Positions 51,601 to 63,729 of a stretch of DNA of 64,000 bases are shown here, one piece after another; position 1 is the stretch's first letter; each line of letters begins with the position of its first letter. The notes beneath the pieces are model-generated. The model was not told the DNA's origin. It made no database searches and saw only the letters and a list, made by a program, of their open reading frames with translations. The stretch is from Conus ventricosus. Lineage: Eukaryota > Mollusca > Gastropoda > Neogastropoda > Conidae. Location of the stretch: contig CM031610.1 of assembly GCA_018398815.1 (NCBI GenBank), positions 33,149,040-33,213,039 on the forward strand, given 5' to 3'. Made by a program: the position numbers and the translations under genes.

Positions 51601-52615
51601 GTGTGGGTCTTTGAGATTACTTAAAAATGATTGTAACAAATTTTGGAAGGATGTGTTCACAGCTTATGCAAATTTCTGTAAACACGTGTCTGTAAAAGAA
51701 ACACAAGAAGTATTAGCAGAACCTTTGTTTGATAACGATAAGTTTGAAATTGATAATAGTACATTTTTCTTTAGAAAATGGACACACAAAAGTATATTCC
51801 GAGTAAGAGATGTGGTTGATGAAAAGGGATGCTTTTTAAGTTATAAAGCTTTTCTGCGAAAAGTATACTATTAGTGTAAACTATTTAGAACACATGAGTT
51901 GTGTTCAATCAGTTAAAAGCTTCCTTGCTGCAAATAATATCAAAATAAAAGATAGTAAATGCAATGAAAGAACAAACGCACAAAAAATAATAGCAAATGC
52001 TAAAAAAGGTTCAAAAACTTTCTATGATGTCTTACTGGAGCCAATCATTATATATGATATAAATGCTTTTGCAAAGTGGGAGCAAATACTAAATATATAT
52101 GTGGACTGGGAGAAAACACTAAAACAAATAAAGGAAATCAGATTAAGGTGGTTCCAATTAAATTGTGTTATAATATCTTAGTTAACAACAATATTGTGAC
52201 GAAAATGAGAATTACAAATTGTGACAATGCACTTTTTGTAGAAAGGAGAAAGATTCAACCAGACATTATTATGGTTCTGTGATGTTTCACAATGTTTTTG
52301 GAGGGACCTGGAGAAGATTTTAAGAGAGAAGTGCGAACAATGTTTTCAGTTAAAATTCAACGTAGAACTTGTTTTGTTTGGAAATGATGACCAAACAAAA
52401 ACGGATGACATTTTTGATCGGATTAATCTATTAGCAAAATACTTTATTTACAAATGCAGGAATAAATAAGATCAAACCCAAAAGTAATACACTTTCTGAA
52501 AGATTTGAAACACAATTATACAGTTGAGAAATACACCTTTTCAAAAGAAATGAAGCTTGCAGATTTCTTTAAAAAGTGGTACCCTTATCAGTGTATTCTT
52601 GAGATGTACAGTGAT
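48694..52615 (+). pseudogene. LINE ORF2, broken, copy 2
   Basis: Same domain order as copy 1. It lacks the TAG present at 15637 in copy 1 (a Tyr codon here) but has its own frameshifts: a lost C near 49280, an extra A near 49661, a lost G near 50112 and an extra A near 51066. It shares the TAA before WRPISLLN, the 113 bp insert (50368-50482 with its flanking 18-mers) and the frame change before DFEKAFDS. Shared lesions are real mutations of the element; private ones mostly fall in homopolymers and may be consensus errors. Confidence 0.85.
50350..50500. mobile_element. 113 bp insert with 18 bp duplication, second copy
   Basis: Same insert and flanking acatgcatagccaaccga repeats as at 16633-16781, with one base change near the left end. 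Confidence 0.72.
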
Positions 52616-52766
52616 GGATAATGATGTAAGGATGTATGCTTGTATACAAATATGTCACTCAGAGCTGCATTTTTTTTTAATGAATGCAATTGTGGTAACA
52701 ACAGGTTAGATCAGTTTGTTTCATGATGCATTCTTTAAGGCTCAGTCTCACTGTACAATAATGTAA

Positions 52767-52800
52767 GTGTGGGGTGTGTGTGTGTGTGTGTGTGTGTTGT

Positions 52801-52880
<80 letters not shown>
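52767..52880. repeat. (GT)n microsatellite, second copy
   Basis: GT array of the LINE 3' part. It is longer and less interrupted than at 19041-19147. Confidence 0.95.
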
Positions 52881-52886
<6 letters not shown>

Positions 52887-53176
52887 TGTGTATGTTCATA
52901 TATGAATATGAGTACATGTATAGATAGATATGTTCATGTGTGTCTATGTGTAAGTGTACTTTATAATTATCTTTTGTTCCACTTTTCACAGTAGTAAGAA
53001 ATATTCATGTATCATCAGTTTAATGTACGTATGAAAGTCTCTGCGCACTGTCCTCTTTCTGCGCATATGTATCTCCTCTGTTACTTGAATAAAATGTATG
53101 AGAAAGGGAAAAAAAAAGAAAAAAAAGTAAGCATCATCACAGCAGGAAAGTAAACACAAATATGTATGTATATATA

Positions 53177-54715
53177 TGAAACAACATTAAAAACGCACCG
53201 CTTGCCAAAAGACCCAGACAACGTTGGTAGTACAGAATTATTTAATGAAAGTAAGCATATTTGATTACGCATCCATTTTTCAATTAAACAAAAATGTCTG
53301 TTCTTGACAAGAATGGCCGAATTCATCTGAAATGAGGTGGTGACTTCACTAGGGTCCCTGTCAAAGAGTACACGACGACGAGCATGTCCGTCCGCGAGCT
53401 CTAATACCGAGTGTGTCCGCCATTTGCCCGATGCACGCTTGGCAGCGCCTCCTCATGGAGTAGACAAGGTTGTGCAAGAACGCCTGTGGCAGTCCATCCC
53501 ACTCCTCGGTCAGTGCGCGCCTCAAATGATCGAGAGTCTGTGGACGTCTTCCACGGGCCACAAGACGCCCCAGCTCATCCCAGACGTGTTCAATGGGAGC
53601 CATGTCAGGGGACAGAGATGGGCCCGGGCAACATGGCAATGTTGTTCGCCTGGAGAAACGCAGCGGTGGCTCTTGCGGTGTGGGGTCGTTGCATTATCAT
53701 GCTGGAAGAACTGCAGCTCCGGGTGCTGGCCAAACAGTGGGACGACGTGGTTCTGCAGCACCTGCTGGTACATGTTGGCATTCACATGCTTGTCAAAAAA
53801 GTACAGAGGTGTCCGGTAGTCATGACTGAATGCCCCCAAACCATCAGACTGCCCCCTCCCCATCTATTGGCTTCAAACACGCAGCAGTTGGCGTAGCGTT
53901 CCCCGACACGCCTCCAGACTCTCATTCTCCCGTCAGCATGAGATAACGCGAATCGACTTTCGTCAGAGAACAGCACAGCTCTCCACTGACGTCGTGTCCA
54001 TGGCAGATGCTGGTTGGCCCACTGCAGGCGTTGCTGACGGTGTCTACGGGTGAGGACTGGGCCAACATGAGGGCGTCTTGCATTGAGCCCTGATTCTTGC
54101 AATCGACGTCGAACAGTTTGTGCAGACACTGGACCCCGTCGACCAACCACCTGGCGACATGTTTCTGCTGCTGTAAGGAATCGATTACGAAGATGAAGTT
54201 GCCGAATGTATCGATCTTGCGCTGGTGTGGTAACACGAGGTTGGCCCGTTCGGCGCCGATCAGTGGTGGAACCAGTTGCTGCCAAACGTTGTGATAGCCT
54301 TACAATTGTAGAGTGACTGCAGTTCAGTTGTCTGGCTGTCTCTCTCGATGACATACCGACCATTAACATTCCAATGGCTCGCTCGCGTTCTTGCATAGAC
54401 AGTCGCGGCATTGTTTTCGGACCACTTCGCCTGGTCGAATGACAACTGATACCGTTTTCCAGTCGGCATGACTTCAAACTCACCATTTGAGACAAAGAAA
54501 CAGATGTGCTACGTTCAGTCTCGGCCCCAGTGGCAAGAAAAGTGTTTTGGGCGAGTTGCACGTGGGCGTCACACGAACGTCGGCAAGCGCGGAGAAACCG
54601 AGGCAGTGTGAATCTGTGTCCCTTAAAAATTGTGTCAACATACCAAATCCAAATACACATTTTCTCCAAATGGGAAATCGGCAAATCAAAACGGTGCGTT
54701 TTTAATGTTGTTCAG
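53177..54715 (-). mobile_element. Tc1-family DNA transposon, copy 2
   Basis: Same insertion as 19433-20970. The right inverted repeat (54692-54715) and its TA are intact. The left end reads tgaaacaac instead of ctgaacaac, a small change or call error at the terminus. Confidence 0.92.
53401..54411 (-). pseudogene. Tc1 transposase, DD34E, with frameshifts (copy 2)
   Basis: Start ATG at 54411. The N-terminal DNA-binding region, the first catalytic D (LFSDESRF) and the part after RVWRRVG, where copy 1 is broken, are in one frame. A lost C in the C-run near 53833 shifts the frame just after SLMVWG. Further one-base changes near 53622-53628, 53690 and 53428 affect the regions of the second D, the E and the end. 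Each of these places is intact in copy 1. Confidence 0.88.
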
Positions 54716-54759
54716 TATGTATCCTCACACCCAATATTCATATTTCATACACAGATCTC

Positions 54760-54955
54760 GCCCCCCCCCCCCCCCCCCGCCCACCCTAAGCTCCCATATG
54801 CACACGCAAATGAAGTTATTTGCAGAAACATGGCCAGACCCCTCCAGGGGAACGACCCCCATGTTACACCTTTGCATTTGCTTTTTTTTAATAATTTTTC
54901 AACTAATTGCCTCTCTCTCTCTCCTCTCTTCTTTTCTCTCTCTCTCTTCTCTTTT
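54760..54955. repeat. C tract and (CT)n, second copy
   Basis: A C run lies at about 54761-54778 and a CT array at 54911-54955, equivalent to 21016-21218 but shortened. Confidence 0.85.
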
Positions 54956-55289
54956 ATAAGTACCCAAACTTTAATGCCATTGCACAGGGAAATACAAACA
55001 AAAAAAATTCAATTTTTAACTAAAATATAAATACTTTTTTAAACTATTGGGCCCCGAAAAATTTTTTTTTGTTTGGGGTTTCCCTTTTTCCCGTCGTGGG
55101 GCTTTAAATTTTTAAACCCATGGTAAATTTGCTTCAAGAGTACGTAGTTCGGCCCATTCGTACTGTAATCGTTAGAAAAAAATTATTGAAGGTTTTCAAA
55201 GGAAGGTAAAAGGGAAAGGTCTGGACTCACGGCTCCCCAGACGGGAAAAGGGTTTTAAAAAAATAAATGGCGGGAATTTGTACGTTACT

Positions 55290-55292
55290 TTG

Positions 55293-55325
<33 letters not shown>

Positions 55326-56370
55326 GATGTGTGGTGTGTGTGTGTGTGTGTTGTGGTGGGGCTGGGTGTTGTTGCAGGTGTTTTGTGTGTTTGTTTTGTG
55401 GTGTGTGTGTTTTTTTTGGGCGTGTGGGTCTATTTGTTTTGTTTTAAATGTGTGGGGTGTGTGTGTGTGGTGGTGTGTGTTTGGTGTGTGTGTGTGTTTT
55501 GTTGTGTGTGTGTTTTGGGTACTTGCTTTTCGGTTGGTTGCAAACCCCTTTCTGTGTATTTCAAAAGTACGAAAGATTTAAACCACGTGGGGAAATTGTA
55601 TGTTTTAGTTCTGCCCGTTTTTTCGCGCGCGCATGCGCGCGAAACGCCACAAACACAAACCCACCACACCCCCCACACCACAACCCCCCACCACCCCCAC
55701 ACACACACAAAACCATGTTGCGAGAATGAGTGGGGTAAATGGGCCTGGTGGTTTTGTGTGTGTGTGTGTGGTGTGTGTGTGTGTGTGGTGGTGGGGGTGT
55801 TGTGTGTGTGGTGGTGCCCCGGGGGGTTTGGGGTGGTGTGAGTGTGTGTGTGTTGCGCTTGTTCTGGCGGTGTGGGGTCGCTTCTGTGTATGCACGCGGT
55901 GTGGTGTGTGGCAGGGTTTAAAAAAAAAAGCCAAAAACATACGAACCGACCAAAAAAAAAAATTAAAGGAATGTATTTTTTTTTTACCGCCCAGGGTTTT
56001 TGTAAATTTATGGTGGTGTGTGGTGCGCGCGCGCCCCTGCGTGTGTGTGGTATTCCTTTTGGTGGGTGTGTGTGTGTGTGTGGGGTTGGTTTTGTGGGGT
56101 TTTGTTGTGTGTGGTGTTTTTTGTGTTGGTGTGTGTGGTGTGTGTGTGTGTTGTGTGTGTGGGGGTGTTTATGTGTTTTTTTTGTGTGTGGGCGCGGGTT
56201 TTCTGGTGGGCATGGCGGGGCGGTGTGTGTGTGTGTGGTGCATGAAGGCCCCCGGCCCCCCGCGCGCGCGTGTTTGTATGTGTGTGTGTGTGTGTGTGAG
56301 CAGAAAAGACGAGAGAGAGAGGGGAGAGAGGGGGAGAGAGGGGGAGGGGGAGAAGAGAGAGAGAGAGTCC
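55290..56370. repeat. Compound microsatellite, degraded second copy
   Basis: Degraded counterpart of 21553-22625: GT-rich blocks, a CA-like block near 55645-55712, CG-alternating tracts near 55625-55640 and 56025-56033, and a GA block at 56310-56366. Confidence 0.8.
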
Positions 56371-56654
56371 TCGATTTTGTTATGGTTATTGAAAATTTTT
56401 TATGTTTATTAAAAATTTGAACTTGAAAACCCTTGTATCTTGAAATGCCCCTGCGGGGTTTTAATGCACGTTGGTGTGTTTTCCCCTGTTGGAAAAATTT
56501 GACGAAAAAAAGGGAAAAGAAAAAAAAAAAGGGGAAAAATCAATATTTTTAAAAGTGTTGGCGCGGGTCCATCCCAATTTGAAACAGTTTTTCAAAAAAA
56601 TCCTTTCCTTTGAAAAATTTTGGGTCTAAAGGGAAATCCCTAAATTTTTTTCTC

Positions 56655-56740
56655 AATCCCACACACAAAACACACCACACACACACACACACACACCCCC
56701 ACACAAAACAAACCACACACTTTACACCACACCAAAACCC
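56655..56740. repeat. (CA)n microsatellite, degraded second copy
   Basis: Counterpart of 22907-22983 with interruptions. Confidence 0.75.
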
Positions 56741-57539
56741 ACAACCCCAGACTTCAAAATTTGAGGAACAAAAACCCTTTGAAAAAAACCCCCCTCTTCT
56801 TTATTTAGTTTAAATACAGTTAAAAAGTAAAAACCCGGGAAATTAAATTGAGAGAAAAAAAAAAACTTTGAAAATGGGGATCAAAAAAAGAAAAACCCAG
56901 GGAAAAAGAAAACGATTTTAATGAAAACCTTAGGAAAATATGTATATAAAGTTGGGAAAAAAACCGTAGTTTTTCAAAATTTGAAAAGAAACGGGGGAGA
57001 ATGTGCGCTTTTTGCCCAAACCTTTTGAATCTTTTTCCCTTTTAATTGTTTTTTCCTAGAGCCTACCCGGGCCCTTTAAAAATCCTTTTACGTAGATGTG
57101 GTATTCACCACGGGAAAAAAAAAAATTCTATGGGGCCCAAAAGTAAATTTTATGGAAAGGGCATAAAAAAGGGATAAAGTAAAAAAACCCAAAAACTTTG
57201 ATCAACGTAAATAAAGTGTTAGTGAAACGTAAAAGGGCCGGCTGGGGACAGCATGGGGGGAAAAAGGGGATCTGAAGAAAAAAGAGGATGTAAAAAAAAT
57301 CCAGAAGGCAGTCGGGGAAAAACCCATCCCCAAATCACTAAAACAAAGTCTTGTGGGAGAAATATGACTTTGTTTTTAAAGGGAAAGAGCCTTTTAAAGA
57401 CCCGTGTATGACAATTTGCCGGAAATCAAATGTTGGGGTTCGGGTAAATCATTTTAACCACCCGGATTTTAGTACTCCTCCCGGGTTTTACCCAAAAAAA
57501 AGGAAATTTTTAAGGGTTTCGAGAAAAAAAAAAAACCCC

Positions 57540-57722
57540 CCCTGGACCCACGTGGTTGAATAAGCAAAACAGCAAGTGGTAGTCATGGATGGGAACATCA
57601 AAGGGCCCGTTTTTTGAGTCCAAAATTTCCCAGGATTAGCGCGGGCCCTAGCTTTTTCCTATTTCCCTATCAATGCCCCCAAAAAAATTCGGGCCCTCAG
57701 CCCGCGGCTTTTGCAGTGAACA
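57540..57722 (+). pseudogene. RT remnant of the second lineage, degraded copy
   Basis: Aligned with 23790-23974 ('ccacgtggttgaataagca', 'agcaagtggtagtcatgga', 'gcggcttttgcag'). No continuous frame remains because of sequence noise. Confidence 0.6.
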
Positions 57723-57799
57723 CGGCCCAAAGAAAAAAAAACGGCTTCCCATTTTGGGAAATAAAAAGGAAACCCCCAAAAAAGAAAAGGCCCACAAAA

Positions 57800-59000
57800 G
57801 CCATACTTTTAAAAACCCCTTTCCAATGTCAGATAGCCTTTTTAAATTTCCCTTAAACCCGTACGATAAGCCATACATTTGATTTTTTTTTCTGTCTACA
57901 GATAGTCAAAAATTTAAAATTTCCTTAGTGAAAACCCAGAACCTTTTTGTTTGATTCTTTTTTTATGTAAGAAGCTTTCGTTTGTTTCCCCCAAGGGGTA
58001 AAGATAGCCAAACATTTGATTCCCTTAAAATACCCACGTTAGCCACATTTTTTAATTTCCCCCTTTAGGCACGATCCCCGTTTGGTTTGATTCTCCTCAG
58101 TGTGTACGTTTGAAAAAAAATCACCTTCTTTTGGGAAAAAACGGCCTTTTTTTCCTAAAGAAATTTCTTTAAGATGACAAAACTTTATTTTTGCCCTTAA
58201 ATCTTTTTTCTTTTGAGGGGGTAAAAAAAAAAACCCTTACTTATGAATTTAAAAGGGACTATTTTTCCCATATTTGTGCAAAGGCCCAGTCCATTTTGAC
58301 TGCTTTTTTAAAAAGTATGGACTGCCATACTTTTCAAGTCCCCTTTAAATACGTCCAAAAAAGCTTTTTTTTAAATGTTTTTTGGATACTTTAAAAGATT
58401 CCCCCCGGTTTGTTTTTCCCTTCGCCACCCCGTCCCCATCCCATTCTCCCAAACGTTCTGGATGGGGGAAAACCCCAACATTTCCAAATTCCTTTTGTTT
58501 TTTTTGACAAAAATACGTTGATTCTTTTTTTGTTTTGTACAGATAACCATCTTGTTTTTTTTTTGGTGCGGGTTTCTAAATACCTTTGAAACCTGTTTAA
58601 TGGTACAGTTTCCCAATGCTTTTGATGTTCCTCTTTTCCCAATACGAAAAAACCTTTAAAAATTAATGCTCTTTGGGAACGTTTTAAAAATTATGTACCC
58701 CCATTCGATTTTTTTTTTAAGTTTGTATAAATATCCGTTTATTTGAAAGTCTTTTGATTTTAAACGGTTCCCCAGCCCAAGGACTTCTCTTTCCCCTGTG
58801 TTCGGAAACAAATATCTTTTATTCTTACTGTCCCAAAAAATTTCCTCATTTTTTTGTATTTTCTTTTACAGTGGGATAATTTTTTAATTTTTTGAAAATT
58901 TCGTAAAGGGTTTTTTCAACCCCTTATGTTTGTTTCTTTTTTCGGGGGGGAAATTATATTACCCTAATATTTGATTCTCCTTTGCGAGTACAGACATTCT
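57800..59000. repeat. 36 bp minisatellite continuing past the duplicated block
   Basis: Recurrent but noisy 'agatagcc' and 'catacatttgatt' units at about 57833, 57870, 57900, 58005, 58325 and 58540. The last part (58.6-59.0 kb) is uncertain. This extends the array cut by the gap at 24231. Confidence 0.55.
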
Positions 59001-59009
59001 TCCCGGTTT

Positions 59010-60790
59010 ATTTGTTTTTCTTCAGGAGGGAGCAGAAAAGGCCTTTAGTTTTTCGTCCCTTACAGCTAGTTGAAACATTAACATCTTTTATTCTCTTCCT
59101 AATTCCCTTTTCCCTCTTTGGGGTTAAAAAAACCCTTTCAAATATTTTCTTATGAATTTTCCCCCCTTTGACTTGTTTTGTTTTCAAAACATGACTTTAT
59201 GAATTCTCCAAAGTTTTTTTGTTTGTTTGTAGGTTTTGTATGTCGGGTTTTTTTTTGTTTTTGCCTTCTGCATTTTTTTATTTTTTAAAAAGGGGAAAAA
59301 GATATGTAATTCTTCATCGCTGGTAGAAAATTCCCTTCTTTCTTTGACTTTTTGGGGGTTTAAGCGCCAAAAGAACCCCCGATGTCTCAAATTTAAAGTC
59401 CACAGTGGCAATAAAGTCCTATTCCCGGTCCCCCCGAAAGACTGAAACTTCAACATTACCCGGTTTTTAAAAAATTCCCCCCCTCGGGTCGGGAGGCTCT
59501 GAGTGGGGAGGGGTCGTTCCGGGAAAGCATGTGGGGGCATGATCGTCAACTTCTCCACTTTTCCCATTCCACGAGGGACAGAAAAGACATGGGAGCGCCG
59601 ACCACCCATGTTTGAAAAAACGTGTCCACATTTGTGTTTTTCCTTTTTTTCCCTCGTTGGTTTTCCCCAGAAACCCATGTCAACATGGTGGTGTTCTTTA
59701 GAGGGGGCCTAAAAACCGGAAAACCGGGTTTTGTTCTGTTTGCAGTGGTGTTTGGGTTTTGAGTCTTTTTGGCCTTCCTAAAGTATGGGGGAAAAAAATT
59801 AAAGGACCAGGTTTTTGGTTTATACCCAAAAATTTTGGGGCACGTGGTTGAACCCATGGTCAAAAATCCCCTTTTTTTGGCGGGTTTTCCGGTTCGGGGA
59901 AGGGTTTTTTCACATTTTAATCTTCCCCTCATTGGGGGAAAAAGTTTTTTTGTGTGAGATGGCCTTTCCCAACGTGAGTTTGGCCCCCCGGGACGGATAG
60001 GGTATTTAAACCGGTGTTTTTTCCACCCTTGGAAGGTCGCGTTGTAGTGGTAAAAAATCCCGAGCCCCTGTGGGGGGTTGGATTTCAGGAAGGTTGTTTT
60101 TTTCCAATGTTTTCCCGGAAAGCGACTTTACAGAGCCAAAAAGAAACTGGGAACACACGGGAAAGGCTCGTGTTGGCCTGGGTTTTTCCTTTTTTATTTT
60201 GCCCTTTCTTTAAATTTTTTCCCACAGTCTCATGGTTTGAAAGGCCTTACAGGAGTCCCGGAGTTCCAAAAAAGGGTTTTCCCCCTCTTCTGCACCCTTG
60301 TAAAATGAAAACTGGCATTGCCAAAATGCTGATTTCTTTTCCCCCCCAAAGTTCGTCGTTTTTAAACAGCCAATCATGATGTAGCGGGGTTCGCTCATTT
60401 TTTTTCCAGAACAAAGTGCATGGGGGAAACCTGGGTAATCCCCCTTTTTTTCCCTTGGGCCGTTTTTTTTGAGCTTGCGGTGTTTTTAACCCCTGCTTCA
60501 ATTTTTGGTGTATAATTTCTTGCCCCCAAAATTACCGCAATAGGTGTTGGAGATCGGTAAAAGTGTCCCGTAAAAAACCCCACGAAATGTTCCTTTTGTT
60601 GTTCTTTGTTGATGACAAAAAGGGGGGGACTGATCAGAGGACAAGGGGTCGTCGTTCCCGTTTTTTCAGGAAGAGAATGCCCCCCGACCAGCCCCCATCA
60701 AACTTAAAAAAACTTTAAAAATTAAAAAACTGTCCCCATTGTTGGAAAAAAGGAATGCAACTGGACTGCACTTAGCAAAAAATTTTTGGG
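59010..60790 (+). pseudogene. GPCR-like fragment (copy 3 of 3), noisy
   Basis: Collinear with about 900-2720 at an almost constant offset near 58090. Paired anchors are 1451/59539 (atgatggtca), 1591/59680 (tcaacatg), 1951/60045 (tagtgg), 2144/60224 (acagtc) and 2333/60404 (ttccagaa). The TM6 counterpart falls at about 60310-60380 and reads GIAKMLISF before decaying. Consensus noise and true divergence cannot be separated here. The homology fades by about 60.8 kb: the CA array expected near 61.15 kb is absent, so this is not simply the start of contig 1 again. Confidence 0.45.
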
Positions 60791-62499
60791 GGCAACAAAA
60801 TTGATAAAAAAGCTGTTTTTTGTGGCCCCTTAGTATCATGTCCATTGTGGGACCTTTTTAAAGCGTTTTTTCCTTGGACTGTGGTTTTCCCAACTAAACA
60901 TTATTTTTTATATTGTTTAAAAAGTTGGGTTTACCCTGGGGTTTGTCTCTATCTCTCTTGCCCTTGCCCTGGTTGGTGTTTGGAAAATAAACCTGACAAG
61001 AAGTGTAGGGTACCGGGTCATGAAACCCCAGACCTGAGGGAACTCCTTCTTAAACTGGCCTCGTGAAAAAATTTTGAATATTGTATTGCTTCGGGTTTCC
61101 TCTCTCGGGTTGACCTCGTTTTCCCTTTTCCTCTCACGCAGTATTTTTGGGGGAGGTTTTTTTCCCGACGTCTTTGGAAACGGCAAATTCACCTGGAACG
61201 TGCCAGGATGGACTGGGAAAAAGGCCAAGAAGGGAATCCTCTTTTAAACATTTCCCAAACCGGGGACTAAAAAAATTAAAATTTAAATGGTAGGGCCTTA
61301 GTACGTGGTGTCTTCCCCTGTTTTGGGTTTAAAAAATTTGCACCCCCAAGAGCCCAGTAAAAACGCCCGTCCCTCCTCTGATGGGCCCTTGCTCCCGGGA
61401 CGAACGACATTTTTGGGAGGGACTTTGATTTTTTACCTGAGGTGCCGTTTTAAAATATTGTAGAATAGCCCTGGCTGAAACAGTTTTGGGCTTTTTGGAA
61501 AAGAGCAGTTTAAAAAAAAGAACTAATGGTTTAAGAGGACACAAAAAATCTCGTGACGTCTTTTTTTTCCCCTCCTTTAAACCCCCCCCCCCCCCCTAAA
61601 TTTGGGAATGTACTCCCCTTTTAATAAAACCCCTTTAATCTAATATTCTACTGATAATGCGGTTCAATGCCCCTTTATTCCATATGCGGTTAAAGGTTTT
61701 AACGTATTTATTAGCAGAAACTTGCTCGCTGTTCTTTTTTGGGAAATCTGATGCTTTTCTTTCGCCCTACTGATTTGTCAAAATTTAAAAACCCCCATGT
61801 TGTTTTTATTTTTTGGTGATGTTGATGATTTTTTACCTTTCTTTCATTTGGTTGAGAAGCCTGCTATTTGTTGGTTCTGGGGTGGATTTTTCCCCGCCCG
61901 TGTTTGCTGGCGGGTTTCTTTACGGGTAAAGTCGGGTTTGTATGCCCCGAAAACTAAGTTTACTGTTTTGGGCATAGTGGCCATGTAAAAAATTCGGTTT
62001 GAAAAAGTTAAAAAAACAGTTTTTTGGCCGTGGAACTCGAACCCAAAATTCCCCCAAAAAAAAGGCCCCTTATTTGCAGTTAGGTTTGGGGGAAAAGGGG
62101 GTTGTATGGGGAATTTTGGTGGAAAAATGAAGGGACAGGTGAGTGCAAAAACCCTTTGTGCCCAATTTGGGGGGACTTTTGATAAAGAAGTGGGCCATTT
62201 ACTGTTGGGATTTTTTAGGGGGTAGGTTGGGGGAGGTCCTTTAAACCCACAACCACATGTAAGTGATAAAGGGAAAGGTCCCTTTTCATCGATTTTGCTT
62301 TAATACAAAAACAGCTTTTCCTTTTTAGGGGGACGCTCTTTTTTGGGCCCAAAAATTTACAAAAAAGGTTTTCATCAAAAGCCAAAAAAGTAAATCGCTG
62401 GCGCCCGTGCCACAGGGTTCCTTCAAAATTTTAAATATGGCCCCGGAAAATGGACGGACCACGTCGGGGCCCTTGCCCCCCGATGTCGTGGGCATTCCC
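60791..62499. other. Unassigned low-quality stretch
   Basis: A C run lies near 61584-61597. No gene or element can be recognised through the noise. Confidence 0.35.
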
Positions 62500-62610
62500 A
62501 GCTTAGGGGGGCCCGGAAAATTGCCAGGGGGTTAGGCCCCGGGGCCCTCGAAAACCTTGGGGGCGGGTTCGAATCCCCGGGGGGGCCCTTAAGGTACAGG
62601 GGGTTTTCCC
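62500..62610 (+). mobile_element. tRNA-like SINE or tRNA pseudogene
   Basis: An A-box-like 'gccagggggttaggcc' (about 62523-62538) and a good B box 'ggttcgaatcc' (62566-62576) are separated by about 28-40 bp on the plus strand, as in a tRNA or tRNA-derived SINE. The noise prevents folding a full cloverleaf. Confidence 0.42.
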
Positions 62611-63039
62611 CCTGGGGTTTTAAAACATTCGTTTTGATCCTTTTCCCCTTTCCCAGTCCTTCGAATGAGCCTAAAAACCCGAGGTTCGGTGTGAAGCCGC
62701 AAAACCGTAAAATCCCATCACCAACTTTGGGAAAGAAAAGGGCCAGTTTGGCCGTTGGTTTGGAGGACACTTTTACACACAGCATGCCCCTTCCCCGAAG
62801 TTGGAGTATGGCTCCCTTTAAGGGGGGATAAAAAAAAGGGGTTATACCCCCAAAAAAACTTACTCCTTTGTTGGTGGGATGGATTAATCCTTTTTCTTTT
62901 ATAAGGGGGTTTGTCCGCAGGAGTTTAGTTTGCGTACAAAAATGAAGTGTACGAATAAATTTTTTTGAAAATGTGTTTTAGAATTTGTAAAAAAAAATTA
63001 AAGAAAGACTTTACATTTAAAGTTTTTAAACCCAATAAA

Positions 63040-63260
63040 AACCACCCCCACACAACACAACACACCACACACAAAACACCACAGCACACACACCACAAAA
63101 CACACCCCCAAAAACACAGAAAACACACCACACAAACCACACCCCCCCCAAACCACACACACACCACCACACACACCCACACACACATATTTATATATAT
63201 ATATATATAGATATTTTTTTACATATAAAATTTTTTTTTTTATTTTTTTTATATATTATT
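63040..63260. repeat. (CA)n and (TA)n simple repeats
   Basis: A CA-rich block with C and A runs lies at about 63045-63188, then TA repeats to about 63265. Confidence 0.85.
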
Positions 63261-63729
63261 ATATATAATTTTAAAGCAAAACCCCCGAAATTCAGAATAA
63301 AAAAAAGCTAAACCCCAAATTTTGTACCCCCTGGAGAGCCCCCGGCCCCAAAAACAATTTTGTTGGTTTTTTTTTCCCAGTAAACAAGGGGGTATGTTTT
63401 GCTCCCCTTAAGGAAACCTAACACAGAGAAACTTTTATTCAAGAGGCACGGGCTTTTAAATTGAATAAAGTCGAAAAAACATAAAACGAACAATCAAATA
63501 GGGGGGGGGAAAAAAAAGGGAAAAGGGCCCAAAAATGAACTTTTGGGCAAAGTTTTGGACTTGAGGGGAGGGGGAGAGGGGGGTTTGAGTTTGAAGGGAA
63601 AAAAAATGGGAAATGAAATTTAAAAAAAAAACATTTTTGTATGAAAATTTTCTAGCGCAAAAGGGGAAACCCTTTCGCTCCTTTTGAAGGAGAAAAACTA
63701 CAAATTCAAAATTTTTTAATTAAAAAATT

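Larger units (their letters stand above)
47191..53125 (+). mobile_element. L1/Tx1-like non-LTR retrotransposon, copy 2
   Basis: Same element in the same target site as 13460-19381. The 15 bp duplications are at 47176-47190 and 53126-53140. Identical junctions show that this is the same insertion event seen twice and not an independent transposition. Confidence 0.87.
44001..57978 (+). repeat. 14 kb duplicated block, copy 2 (left end of contig 3)
   Basis: Partner of 10222-24230, starting at the first base after the gap. Quality varies along it. The first 1.4 kb has many single-base losses, about 45.5-54.8 kb is almost identical to copy 1, and beyond about 54.83 kb it is corrupted into short homopolymers but still alignable (for example 56490 onward with 22741 onward). 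Confidence 0.93.

Noticed and set aside
10222..57978. Recent segmental duplication carrying LINE and Tc1
   Set aside because: Not excluded, but both copies end exactly at contig edges and differ mainly by homopolymer indels, so an assembly overlap is preferred.
900..60790. Circular molecule or 24 kb tandem repeat joining contig 3's end to contig 1's start
   Set aside because: The matching stretch (about 0.9-2.7 kb with 59.0-60.8 kb) stops on the right: the CA/G15/GA block expected near 61.15 kb is missing. A diverged paralogous segment explains it better.
62040..62100. Second B-box-like 'actcgaacccaa' on the minus strand
   Set aside because: No A box at a suitable distance, and it lies in corrupted sequence.
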